NCBI GenBank assembly: GCA_030681195.1
Contig: JAUXXJ010000012.1
Coordinates: forward strand, 1 to 64,000
Source of the DNA: Rhodocyclaceae bacterium
Lineage (GTDB): Bacteria > Pseudomonadota > Gammaproteobacteria > Burkholderiales > Rhodocyclaceae
DNA: 64,000 nucleotides
Direction of reading: 5' to 3'
Shown here in pieces: positions 42,923-51,129 of this stretch. Made by a program: the position numbers and the translations under genes. Each line of letters begins with the position of its first letter. The first letter of the stretch is position 1. The notes under the pieces were generated by a model, which saw nothing but the letters and a program-made list of their open reading frames with translations, did no database searches and had not been told where the DNA came from.

Positions 42923-43584
42923 GACACCCCACCGAAAGCCTTGGCTCCCCCGCCCTCTATGAACAGGTCGCGGAACGCCTGCGCGCCCGCATCTACGCCC
43001 ACGAACTGCCGCCCGGTGCCTGGATCGACGAACAGACGCTGGCGGACGACTTCGGCATCTCGCGTACGCCCATGCGCGAGGCACTCAAGGTGCTGGCCTC
43101 CGAAGGGCTGGTCATCCTCAAGCCACGGCGCGGCTGCTATGTCGCCGAAATGTCGGAACGCGACATCGACGAAATCTTTCCCATCCTCGCCCTGCTCGAA
43201 GGTCGCGTCGCCGAGGAAGCAACAGGCCGCCTCACCAGCGCCGACTTTTCACGTCTCGAAACAATCCACGCCGAACTGGAACGCCACGGCGCCACCAACG
43301 ACGCCAACAAGTTCTTCGAAGCCAATCAGACTTTCCACAACACCCTGCAACAACTCGCCGGCAATCGCTGGCTCTCGCAGCTGATCGACGATACACGCAA
43401 GTTCCTCAAACTGACGCGCCGCGACTCGCTGCGCCTCGACGGGCGCATCAGCCAGTCGCTGGCCGAACACCGCGCGATCATGGCCGCGCTCAAGGCCCGC
43501 GATGCCGGTGCCGCCGCACGGCACATGCACGATCACATCCTCTCCGGCCGCGACGCGCTGGCAAAACTCCACGCCCAGCCTTAA
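42913..43584 (+). CDS. GntR family regulator with FCD domain
   Basis: A 223-residue repressor or activator of the FadR/FCD class. The N-terminal winged helix (about 20-85) contains EQTLADDFGISRTPMREALKVLASEGLV, and the C-terminal all-helical FCD domain (about 95-215) has metal-ligand-type residues such as the His in NQTFHNTL. It probably senses an acyl-CoA or organic acid of the divergent methylmalonyl-CoA operon. The predicted transcription start lies only a few bases before the ATG, so the mRNA may be nearly leaderless. Dispersed copy 11 writes RLTSADF. Confidence 0.9.
   Translation: MNARHPTESLGSPALYEQVAERLRARIYAHELPPGAWIDEQTLADDFGISRTPMREALKVLASEGLVILKPRRGCYVAEMSERDIDEIFPILALLEGRVAEEATGRLTSADFSRLETIHAELERHGATNDANKFFEANQTFHNTLQQLAGNRWLSQLIDDTRKFLKLTRRDSLRLDGRISQSLAEHRAIMAALKARDAGAAARHMHDHILSGRDALAKLHAQP
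43226..43249 (+). repeat. Dispersed 24-mer, copy 11 (inside gntR)
   Basis: Two mismatches (C at position 5, A at position 9). Same strand as the gene, read as GRLTSADF. Confidence 0.85.
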
Positions 43585-43616
43585 ACTTGCGCCACTGTTT
43601 GTTTGTGGAGCACCTC

Positions 43617-44075
43617 ATGTCCGGATTTCTACGCCCGCTCGTTTTGGCCTTTTTCGCTTTGATGCTTGCCTTGCCCGTCGTCGCCGAACCAAAAGTCGAC
43701 GTGACCAAAGGGAACAAGACGGCCGCCGCCCTGAAGAATCGCGTCGTCATTCAGGTGAACGAGGAGGATGCCAAGAAGTGGATTGCGGTGCTGGCCAACA
43801 TCCGCAACATTCAGGCCGACCTCGGCGCGAAAAATGTCCGCATTGCCGTGGTCGCCATCAGTTACGGCCTCGGCATGCTGACGGCAGAGTCGCTCGCCGC
43901 CAACGATGTACAGGATGCTCTGGCCACCGGTGTCGAGTTCATCGCCTGTGGAAACTCGATGCAGGCGCAGAAAGTGGCAAGGGAAGATCTCGTCGATGGC
44001 GTGACGATTGCCACGGCCGGCTACGTCGAGATCATGAAGCGCCAGCAGCAGGGCTGGGCATATTTACGCCCATGA
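43617..44075 (+). CDS. Exported DsrE/DsrF-like protein
   Basis: A 152-residue protein with a clear signal peptide (1-23, ending VVA) and a DsrE-like alpha/beta domain (VVIQVNEEDAKKW... VEFIACGNSMQ). One cysteine, in FIACGNSM, sits where DsrE-fold proteins often place theirs. Periplasmic members of this family occur in many betaproteobacteria without a proven role. A GTGGAG ribosome site precedes the ATG at 43617. It overlaps the next gene by 4 bases. Confidence 0.75.
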   Translation: MSGFLRPLVLAFFALMLALPVVAEPKVDVTKGNKTAAALKNRVVIQVNEEDAKKWIAVLANIRNIQADLGAKNVRIAVVAISYGLGMLTAESLAANDVQDALATGVEFIACGNSMQAQKVAREDLVDGVTIATAGYVEIMKRQQQGWAYLRP

Positions 44076-44737
44076 CTACAGCAATGATCGACTGGCAGAC
44101 CATCGACACCGTCCTGCTCGACATGGATGGCACGCTGCTCGATCTGCATTTCGACAACCACTTCTGGCAGACCCACGTCCCCCTACGTTATGCCGAAGCC
44201 AAGGGACTGCCGCAGGACATCGCCCGCGACGAACTGATGGCGCGTTACCATGCCCGCGCCGGCACACTGGCGTGGTATTCGGTGGATTTCTGGGCAACCG
44301 AACTCGAACTCGACATCATGGCGCTCAAGGAGGAAGTGGCGCACCTGATCGCCATCCATCCGGCCGTCGTCGACTTTCTCGCTGCCACACGCGCGGCCGG
44401 CAAGCGCATCGTAATGGCCACCAACGCACACCACAAAAGCCTGACTTTGAAGATGGCCAAAACTGGGCTGGAACCGCATTTCGATGCGCTCATCAGTTCG
44501 CACGAACTGGGCGTCGCCAAGGAGGCGCGCGGCTTCTGGGAGAAGTTGCAAGCGCTTGAGCCTTTCAACCCGGAGCGCACCGTGCTGGTGGATGACAGTC
44601 TGCCCGTGCTCGACGCGGCACGTGATTTCGGCATCCGCCATCTGGTCGCCGTGCGCACCCCCGATACCCGGCAGCCGCCGAAAGACACGCGCGACTACCT
44701 CACCATCGACAGCTTTGCCGAACTGATGCCTGCCTGA
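44072..44737 (+). CDS. HAD-family GMP/IMP 5'-nucleotidase (YrfG-like)
   Basis: A 221-residue HAD phosphatase with motif I DMDGTLLDLHFDN (about 17-29), motif II MATNAH, a motif III lysine in GVAKEARGFW, and motif IV LVDDSLPVLDAA. The sequence DLHFDNHFW matches the YrfG-type purine nucleotidases. It overlaps the DsrE-like gene by 4 bases and precedes the FeoB-like gene by 3, so all three may be co-transcribed. The start could also be Met5. Confidence 0.88.
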   Translation: MTTAMIDWQTIDTVLLDMDGTLLDLHFDNHFWQTHVPLRYAEAKGLPQDIARDELMARYHARAGTLAWYSVDFWATELELDIMALKEEVAHLIAIHPAVVDFLAATRAAGKRIVMATNAHHKSLTLKMAKTGLEPHFDALISSHELGVAKEARGFWEKLQALEPFNPERTVLVDDSLPVLDAARDFGIRHLVAVRTPDTRQPPKDTRDYLTIDSFAELMPA

Positions 44738-44740
44738 TCC

Positions 44741-46783
44741 ATGCCGGCCACGCACACCTTTCCGCTGGCTGGTCCGCTGTTGCGGGGATCGCGCTGTCCG
44801 CGTGTCGCGCTGATCGGTCAGCCGCGCGCCGGCAAGAGCTGCATCTTCAAGGCCGCCTCGAGTACGGTGGTGCATCACGAACGCCTTGCCGGCGTCGGCC
44901 CGGCGTATGCGGAATGCCAGGTCGAGGTCGGCCTCGAACAGATTTCCCTCGTCGATCTGCCGTCCCTCGACACGTTCCACGAACTCGCCGGCAACATGCC
45001 CAACGCAACAGTGGTGCTCAAATACCTACTGTGGGGCGACCACTGGCCGACCATCGCGCGCCACGAATCGCATCAACCGGAAACCGCTTTCGCCGCGCCG
45101 GACGTGCTGCTACTGGTGATGGATGCCACCGCGCTGGAGCGCGATCTCGAACTCGCATTGGAACTCGCGCAGATCGGCAAACCGCTGGTGATCGCCCTCA
45201 ACCGCATGGACGAGGCACGCAGCAAGCGGCTGTTCATCAACGTACGCGCATTGTCGGAAAAGCTCGGCGCCCCGGTCGTGCCCACCGTGGCGCACATGGG
45301 TATCGGTCTGGCCGACCTGTTCAGCACGGTTATCCGCGCGGCGCACGAAAAGCGCGCACCCAAGCCGCAGCCGCCCAGTCCACATATCGTCGAACATCTC
45401 GCGCCGATCACCGACATCGTCACGCAGGCTGCCGTCGCCACCGCCTTTAACGTGCCCGCCACCTTCTTTGCCCTGCAACTGGCCGAGAATGACGATTACT
45501 TCTTTCAGGAATTGCGCTGCCATTTTCCGGCTGAAGCGATCGCCCTGCTCGACGCCCGCGATACCGCCAGCGACATCCTGCCGCGTCCGCTCGGCGAAGA
45601 GATTCACGCCGACCGCCATCACCGTGCCGCCGTGCTTTACGAAGCCGTCACCCGTCCTGGCGGCGGCGCCCTGCAGCCACGCTGGCAACGCTGGGCGGAT
45701 GAGGTCTTCCTCCACCCACGCTGGGGCTTCGCCGGCACACTGGCGATCTTCGCCCTCGTGCTGTTCTTCGTCTTCGAGGTCAGCGCCTTCCTCGACAGCC
45801 TCACCGTCGCGCGCCTGATCGCCTGGGCGGAACCGTGGCAGCCGACCGACCTAAGTGGCGTCCTCGCCCGCGCCGTACTCGACGGCGGCATCGGTCTGCT
45901 CGGCATCGTCATTCCCTACATGATCCCGCTGGTGGTGCTGCTGGTGCTGCTCGAAGAGTCGGGCATCATGCACCGCGTCGCTTTTGTCGTCGACCGTGGC
46001 TTCCACCAGCTCGGGCTGCACGGCGGCGTGGCGCTGCCCTTCCTGATGGGCCTCGGCTGCAATGTGCCGGCGCTTGCCGCTACCGCCGCCGTCACCCATG
46101 GCCGCGACAAGACCGTCGCCGCATTGCTGATCACCTTCCTGCCCTGCTCGGCACGCTCGGCCATCCTGCTCGCGCTCGGCGGCAAATATCTCGGCGGCTT
46201 TGGTGTGTTCTGCCTGTTCATGCTGACGCCGATTGTCGTCAGCTTGGTCGGCAAACTGCTCAAGCGCCGCTACCCGGAAACCACGCCGGGCATGATCCAG
46301 GAAATTCCGTCCTACGCCGTGCCGACGCTGCGCGCGCTGCTCGCCAACACCTGGGAACGCAGCCGCGACATCGTCACCATCGTCCTGCCGCTCTTGGTCG
46401 CCGGTAGCGTCGTACTGGCGCTGCTCACGCATTTTGGCGCCGATGCGTGGATCAACCTCGCACTGACACCGATCACCGGCTGGTGGCTCGGGCTGCCGGT
46501 TGTACTCGGCGTGCCGATTCTGTTCGGCGTGCTGCGCAAGGAACTCTCGCTGCTGATGGTCTTTCAGGCGCTTGGGACGCAGGAGCTGGCCGGTGTGCTG
46601 AGCACCACGCAGATCGCCACTTTCCTCGTCTTCCTGACCTTCTACGTCCCCTGCGTCTCAACCTTCGCGATGATGCTCAAGCTGCTCGGGCGGCGCGAAG
46701 CGCTGTTCTCCGTCGCACTCTCAGTGGGTGCCGCGCTGGCGGTCGCCGCCGCCGTGCGCTGGCCACTGGAATTGATACTCTGA
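44741..46783 (+). CDS. feoB: Divergent FeoB-type ferrous iron transporter
   Basis: A 680-residue protein with an N-terminal G domain (about 20-200) and a FeoB-type membrane part (about 325-680, with Gate motifs LGCNVPALAATAAVTHGRDKT and PCSARSAIL). The G domain is unusual. G1 is GQPRAGKSC instead of G-N-P-N-x-GK, G3 is DLPS rather than DLPG, and the switch I threonine region is not recognisable. No feoA or feoC is nearby. It probably moves Fe(II) or another divalent metal, but the GTPase may be altered. Confidence 0.82.
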   Translation: MPATHTFPLAGPLLRGSRCPRVALIGQPRAGKSCIFKAASSTVVHHERLAGVGPAYAECQVEVGLEQISLVDLPSLDTFHELAGNMPNATVVLKYLLWGDHWPTIARHESHQPETAFAAPDVLLLVMDATALERDLELALELAQIGKPLVIALNRMDEARSKRLFINVRALSEKLGAPVVPTVAHMGIGLADLFSTVIRAAHEKRAPKPQPPSPHIVEHLAPITDIVTQAAVATAFNVPATFFALQLAENDDYFFQELRCHFPAEAIALLDARDTASDILPRPLGEEIHADRHHRAAVLYEAVTRPGGGALQPRWQRWADEVFLHPRWGFAGTLAIFALVLFFVFEVSAFLDSLTVARLIAWAEPWQPTDLSGVLARAVLDGGIGLLGIVIPYMIPLVVLLVLLEESGIMHRVAFVVDRGFHQLGLHGGVALPFLMGLGCNVPALAATAAVTHGRDKTVAALLITFLPCSARSAILLALGGKYLGGFGVFCLFMLTPIVVSLVGKLLKRRYPETTPGMIQEIPSYAVPTLRALLANTWERSRDIVTIVLPLLVAGSVVLALLTHFGADAWINLALTPITGWWLGLPVVLGVPILFGVLRKELSLLMVFQALGTQELAGVLSTTQIATFLVFLTFYVPCVSTFAMMLKLLGRREALFSVALSVGAALAVAAAVRWPLELIL

Positions 46784-46860
46784 CGCATGAAGATACATTC
46801 TGCGGCTATGTGATAATTTTCGCTTCCGCAACAGGGCGCACGAATAAAGGGGATGTAATC

Positions 46861-47094
46861 TTGATTGACAGACAAAGTGGCTTCATCAGCTTCGGCAGCA
46901 TGACCCTACTGGTCGGTGGCTTGGCGCTTGCGGGAGCGCTGCTCTACGGCATGAACTCTGGCTACGAATTACCTATATGGCCCGCTATTGCCGTGGCGCT
47001 GGTCAACCTGATTGGTGCCGGCAGGCTAATTTACGAGGTCCGTACGCGCAAGCAACAGCAAGGGCGCCCTGCTGCCCCGCCCAGCGCCGACTAA
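46861..47094 (+). CDS. Small membrane protein (hypothetical)
   Basis: A 77-residue hypothetical protein from a TTG start, supported by an AAGGGG ribosome site 8 bases upstream. It has two hydrophobic helices (about residues 9-29 and 36-53), a charged RTRKQQQ stretch and a Pro/Ala-rich end finishing PPSAD. I do not recognise the family. The final codons fall in a degenerate copy of the dispersed motif (47076-47092), whose GAC-TAA junction forms the stop. Confidence 0.55.
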   Translation: MIDRQSGFISFGSMTLLVGGLALAGALLYGMNSGYELPIWPAIAVALVNLIGAGRLIYEVRTRKQQQGRPAAPPSAD

Positions 47095-47556
47095 TTATCC
47101 CAGCGCGGCGATCACCTCGGGCGGCGCCTGCACCAGTTCGATCAGCACGCCTTCGCCGGCAATCGGAAATTCGTCGTTCGATTTCGGATGCAGAAAGCAG
47201 ATGTCGTAGCCCGCCGCGCCCTTGCGGATGCCGCCGGGGGCAAAGCGTACGCCCTGCGCGGTCAGCCATTCCACCGCCTTGGGCAGATCGTCGATCCACA
47301 GGCCAACGTGATTGAGCGGCGTGGTGTGCACCGCCGGCTTCTTCTCGGGATCGACCGGCTGCATCAGGTCGACCTCGACCTTGAACGCCCCCTTGCCCAT
47401 CGCGCAAATGTCTTCGTCGACATTCTCGCGTTCGGAGACGAAATTGCCGGTGACTTCCAGGCCCAGTTTGTCGACCCATAGCGTGCGCAGCTTGTCCTTC
47501 GACGGGCCGCCGATGGCGATCTGCTGGATGCCCAATACCTTGAATGGTCTACTCAT
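47095..47556 (-). CDS. VOC family (glyoxalase-fold) protein
   Basis: A 153-residue two-module VOC protein. Possible metal ligands by position are Gln in IQQIAIGG, Glu in KVEVDL, His in LNHVGLWI and Glu in LIELVQ, the Q/E/H/E pattern of glyoxalase I. Because the window encodes propionyl-CoA carboxylase and methylmalonyl-CoA mutase but no obvious epimerase, a methylmalonyl-CoA epimerase role is worth testing; a glyoxalase role is equally possible. It overlaps lgt by 4 bases. Confidence 0.75.
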   Translation of the reverse strand: MSRPFKVLGIQQIAIGGPSKDKLRTLWVDKLGLEVTGNFVSERENVDEDICAMGKGAFKVEVDLMQPVDPEKKPAVHTTPLNHVGLWIDDLPKAVEWLTAQGVRFAPGGIRKGAAGYDICFLHPKSNDEFPIAGEGVLIELVQAPPEVIAALG

Positions 47557-48338
47557 TTTGTTTTATTCCCTCTGACGAATAGAAGAACGCCGATGACGAT
47601 CATCGGCAATGAAAGCCACTGCCCCATGCTGACGACGGAGGACACACCGAAGATGCCGTGATCCGGCTCGCGGAAATATTCGCCAATCCAGCGCACCACG
47701 CCATAGCCGATCAGGAACAGCGCCGAGATCTGCATGCGCGGCCGTTGTTTCGACGAGAACCACCACAGCAGCGCGAACAACAGCAAGCCCTCCCCCAACG
47801 CCTGATACAACTGCGATGGGTGGCGCGGCAGACTATCCACGTAAGGAAATACCATCGCCCACGAAATGTCGGCGCTGGCAGGACGGCCCCACAGCTCGCC
47901 GTTGATGAAGTTGCCCACTCGGCCCAGGCCCAGTCCAATGGGTACCAGCGGCGCGATGAAGTCGGTGAGTTGCCAGAACGTCAGGCCATGCTTCTTCGCA
48001 TACAGCCCCATCGCCACCAGCACACCGAGGAAGCCGCCATGAAAACTCATGCCACCCTTCCACACCGCGAGGATTTCCAGCGGATGCTGCAGGTAATAGC
48101 CTGGCTCGTAGAACAACACCTGCCCGAGCCGGCCACCGAGTACCACGCCAAGTACGCCGAAGAACAGCAAGTCGTCGACGTGCTGCGGCGTCAGGCCATG
48201 CCAGGGCTGCGTTGCGGCGCGCCGCTTGCCGAGCCAGATGAAAGCCAGAAAAGCCAGCAGGTACATCAGGCCGTACCAGCGGATGGCCAGCGGGCCGAGT
48301 GAAATCGCGATGGGGTCGAATTGCGGATGGATGAGCAT
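47553..48338 (-). CDS. lgt: Prolipoprotein diacylglyceryl transferase
   Basis: Lgt adds diacylglycerol to the lipobox cysteine of prolipoproteins. The 261-residue, seven-helix inner-membrane enzyme has the signature [15 protein letters not shown] (about 138-152) and the essential-type HGG motif in SFHGGFLG. Residues RPASADIS just after the signature are written by dispersed 24-mer copy 12. The ATG at 48338 fits the family start. It is divergent from the EEP gene. Confidence 0.97.
   Translation of the reverse strand: MLIHPQFDPIAISLGPLAIRWYGLMYLLAFLAFIWLGKRRAATQPWHGLTPQHVDDLLFFGVLGVVLGGRLGQVLFYEPGYYLQHPLEILAVWKGGMSFHGGFLGVLVAMGLYAKKHGLTFWQLTDFIAPLVPIGLGLGRVGNFINGELWGRPASADISWAMVFPYVDSLPRHPSQLYQALGEGLLLFALLWWFSSKQRPRMQISALFLIGYGVVRWIGEYFREPDHGIFGVSSVVSMGQWLSLPMIVIGVLLFVRGNKTK
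47864..47887 (-). repeat. Dispersed 24-mer, copy 12 (inside lgt)
   Basis: Two mismatches (T at position 8, A at position 21). Same strand as lgt, read as RPASADI next to the Lgt signature. Confidence 0.82.
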
Positions 48339-48379
48339 GTCCGCATTTTGCCGCATTACAGAAGGTTTACACTCCGGGC

Positions 48380-49123
48380 ATGCTTTCAATCGCTACCTGG
48401 AACATTCACAAGGGCTTCTCGCAGTTCAACCGCCGCATGATGGTGCATGAGCTACGCGAGCGGCTGCGCGCGCTGGATGCCGACATTGTGTTCCTGCAGG
48501 AAGTCCAGGGCCGCCACGAACACCACGCGACCAACCACGACAACTGGCCGGCCGAGCCGCAGCATGAATTCCTCGCTGAAGGTGTGTGGGCCAACCACGC
48601 CTACGGTCACAACATGGTCTATGACCACGGTCACCACGGCAATGCGATTTTGTCGCGCTTTCCGATCCTCACCTCGCATAATCAGGATGTGACCCGCCTG
48701 CGCTTCGAGAAGCGTGGCTTACTCCACAGCACCATCGCCGTGCCCGGTCTTGCCACACCGCTGCATTGCGTCTGCGCCCACCTCTCGCTATTCGGCCGTT
48801 CGCGCCGCCATCAGTTGCTCGCCCTCGCGACGCACATCGAGGCCCATGTCCCGCACGACGCACCACTGATCATTGCCGGCGACTTCAACGACTGGCGCGG
48901 TCGCGCCTGCGAACTGATCACCCCGCGCCTGGGATTGTCCGAGGTGTTTGCCTGCACCAATACGCAGCCGAGCCGCAGCTTTCCCGCCGCCCTGCCGATT
49001 TTTCGCCTCGACCGCATCTATGCGCGCGGCCTGCGGACGGAAGCCTGTGCCGTGCATCACGGCCTGCCGTGGTCCGCCATTTCCGATCATGCCGCGCTCT
49101 CTGCACAGTTTTCCCTGCCATGA
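48380..49123 (+). CDS. Endonuclease/exonuclease/phosphatase family protein
   Basis: A 247-residue cytoplasmic EEP-fold hydrolase with ATWNIHKGF (about 5-13), the metal Glu in [26 protein letters not shown] and the C-terminal SDHAALS. It may act on phospholipid head groups or nucleic acids; the substrate is not evident. Its end overlaps clsB by 4 bases. EEP-clsB pairs are conserved in betaproteobacteria, so a phospholipid-related role is plausible. Confidence 0.88.
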   Translation: MLSIATWNIHKGFSQFNRRMMVHELRERLRALDADIVFLQEVQGRHEHHATNHDNWPAEPQHEFLAEGVWANHAYGHNMVYDHGHHGNAILSRFPILTSHNQDVTRLRFEKRGLLHSTIAVPGLATPLHCVCAHLSLFGRSRRHQLLALATHIEAHVPHDAPLIIAGDFNDWRGRACELITPRLGLSEVFACTNTQPSRSFPAALPIFRLDRIYARGLRTEACAVHHGLPWSAISDHAALSAQFSLP

Positions 49124-50298
49124 GCGCGGCCTACCTCCCCGGCAACCAGGTCGATCTACTCGAATCGGGCGGGGATTTCTTTCCGGCCCTCGAAGCCGCC
49201 ATCGCCAGCGCTGAGTGCGAGATCCATCTCGAAACCTACATTTTTGCGGATGACGAATCCGGGCAGCGCATCGTCGCGGCCCTCATGGGCGCGGCGGAAC
49301 GCGGCGTGCCGGTGCGGGTGCTGGTCGATGGCTTCGGTGCCCGCGAATTCCCGGTGGGCCTTGGGCGCCGACTGGTCGCTGCGGGCGTGCAAGTCGAAGT
49401 CTATCGGCCCGAAGTTGCCCGTCTGCGTCTGCGCCGCCACCGTCTGCGCCGCCTGCATCGCAAGCTCGCCGTGATCGACGGGCGCATCGCCTTCGTCGGC
49501 GGCATCAACCTTATCGACGATCTCAACAACGGCAGCATGCCGGGACTGGGACCGCGCTTCGACTACGCCGTGCGCATCACCGGGCCGCTGGTCGCGCACA
49601 TTCACCGCAGTGTCGTCAAACTATGGCGCCTGATCGGCTGGGCAAGGCTACAGCGCCGCCCGCCGCTGCCATCACTGCCCGCTTGCGCGGAAGAGGCGCC
49701 CAGCGGCCTGATGGCCGCCGCCTTCATCATTCGCGACAACCTGCGCCATCGGCGCGACATCGAGCAGGCTTATCTCGAAGCCATCGCCACCGCACGCAGC
49801 GAGATCATCCTCGCCAGCGCCTACTTTCTGCCGGGCCGCCGCTTTCGCCGCATCCTGCTCGACGCGCGTGCGCGCGGTGTGGCGGTCACCATCCTGCTGC
49901 AAGGTCAGGTGGAATATGCGCTGCTGCACTATGCCACGCAAGCGCTCTACGGCAAATTGCTGGGGAACGGCGTGCGCCTGTTCGAATACCGCAGCGGCTT
50001 CCTGCATGCCAAGGTGGCCGTGGTCGATGAAGTCTGGGCAACGGTCGGCTCCTCCAACATCGACCCGTTCAGCCTGCTGCTAGCCCGCGAGGCGAATGTG
50101 GCCATCAAGGATGCCGGCTTCGCCACCCGACTGCGCGAGAGCCTGCAACGCGCCATGGCGCAGGATGCCGTCGAGATCACCCGTGCCGACTTCAAACGCA
50201 GCGGCTGGCCAGCGCGGATGCTGCGCTGGATCGCCTACGGCATGGTGCGGATGATGCTGGGCATTACGCGCTATGGCGGGCGCGACTACCGGGAGTAG
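49120..50298 (+). CDS. clsB: Cardiolipin synthase ClsB
   Basis: ClsB condenses phosphatidylglycerol into cardiolipin at the inner membrane. The 392-residue product has two phospholipase D HKD motifs: HRKLAVIDGRIAFVGG (about 110-125) and HAKVAVVDEVWATVGSSNID (about 291-310). It lacks the N-terminal membrane helices of ClsA, as expected for ClsB. The ATG at 49120 overlaps the EEP stop. Confidence 0.94.
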   Translation: MSAAYLPGNQVDLLESGGDFFPALEAAIASAECEIHLETYIFADDESGQRIVAALMGAAERGVPVRVLVDGFGAREFPVGLGRRLVAAGVQVEVYRPEVARLRLRRHRLRRLHRKLAVIDGRIAFVGGINLIDDLNNGSMPGLGPRFDYAVRITGPLVAHIHRSVVKLWRLIGWARLQRRPPLPSLPACAEEAPSGLMAAAFIIRDNLRHRRDIEQAYLEAIATARSEIILASAYFLPGRRFRRILLDARARGVAVTILLQGQVEYALLHYATQALYGKLLGNGVRLFEYRSGFLHAKVAVVDEVWATVGSSNIDPFSLLLAREANVAIKDAGFATRLRESLQRAMAQDAVEITRADFKRSGWPARMLRWIAYGMVRMMLGITRYGGRDYRE

Positions 50299-50341
50299 CC
50301 AACCTACCCAAGCCGGTTGATCAACTTTATACTGCCATTTC

Positions 50342-50355
50342 TTGATTGGCATCAA
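50342..50355. promoter_or_regulatory. Perfect FNR/Anr-type box
   Basis: TTGATTGGCATCAA matches TTGAT-N4-ATCAA exactly. It lies 15 bases before the TTG start of the binding-protein gene and just downstream of a possible -10 TATACT (50328-50333). That position would suit oxygen-dependent repression more than activation. Confidence 0.5.
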
Positions 50356-50370
50356 TGACAGGAGTGGGTC

Positions 50371-51129
50371 TTGAACATCCGGCTATTGCGCGTTTTCCTT
50401 CTAATTTGCCTTGCCCTGCCCTGGGGTCTGACCCATGCGCGCGAACTGAAAATCATCTTTTCCCAGTACACACCGCCTTATGTGTTCGAGAAAGGGGATG
50501 GCATCGTGGTCGATATCGTGCGCGAAGCCCTGAAGGCCAGCGGTCACAAGGTCGCGCCGGTGTATGTCCCGATCGGGCGCGGCTTCGAGTTGTTCGCCGA
50601 ACAGCGCGTCGATGGCACGGCGATCATCCGTGAAAACTCCGGGCTCAAAGCCAACTATTCCGATGACTTCATGCAGTATCACAACCGCGCCTTCAGCCTG
50701 AAGTCGCGCCAGTTCAAGCTCGGCAAACTGGCCGACCTCAAGGACAAGACCGTCGTGGCGTTCCAGAACGCCAGCAAATACCTGGGTGAGGACTTCGGCC
50801 GTGTCGTGGCCGTCAATCCCGATTACAAGGAAATGGCCAACCAGGAAACCCAGACGCTGATGCTGCTGCTCGGGCGTATCGACGTCGCGGTGATGGACGA
50901 GAGCATCTTTCGCTTCTATCGCGAAAAGCTCATCGCGGAAGGCAAGGCGCCGCGCGCAACGGAATATGAGGTTTTCCAGCTGTTCCCCCCGACACCGTAT
51001 AAGACGGCGTTCATCGACGCCAGCATTCGTGATGCCTTCAACCGCGAACTGGCCGCCATGCGCCGAGATGGCCGTTACGAAGCCATCTATCGCAAGTACA
51101 TCGACGAATACTTTACGGTCAAGCAATGA
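50371..51129 (+). CDS. Periplasmic solute-binding protein (SBP family 3-like)
   Basis: A 252-residue exported protein with a signal peptide (1-23, ending THA) and the amino-acid-type binding fold (LKIIFSQYTPPYVFEKGDGIVVDIVREAL...). There are no transporter genes beside it. It overlaps the diguanylate cyclase gene by 4 bases, which suggests it is a sensory subunit rather than a transport component. A TTG start at 50371 with AGGAGTGGG upstream gives the signal peptide. Confidence 0.85.
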   Translation: MNIRLLRVFLLICLALPWGLTHARELKIIFSQYTPPYVFEKGDGIVVDIVREALKASGHKVAPVYVPIGRGFELFAEQRVDGTAIIRENSGLKANYSDDFMQYHNRAFSLKSRQFKLGKLADLKDKTVVAFQNASKYLGEDFGRVVAVNPDYKEMANQETQTLMLLLGRIDVAVMDESIFRFYREKLIAEGKAPRATEYEVFQLFPPTPYKTAFIDASIRDAFNRELAAMRRDGRYEAIYRKYIDEYFTVKQ

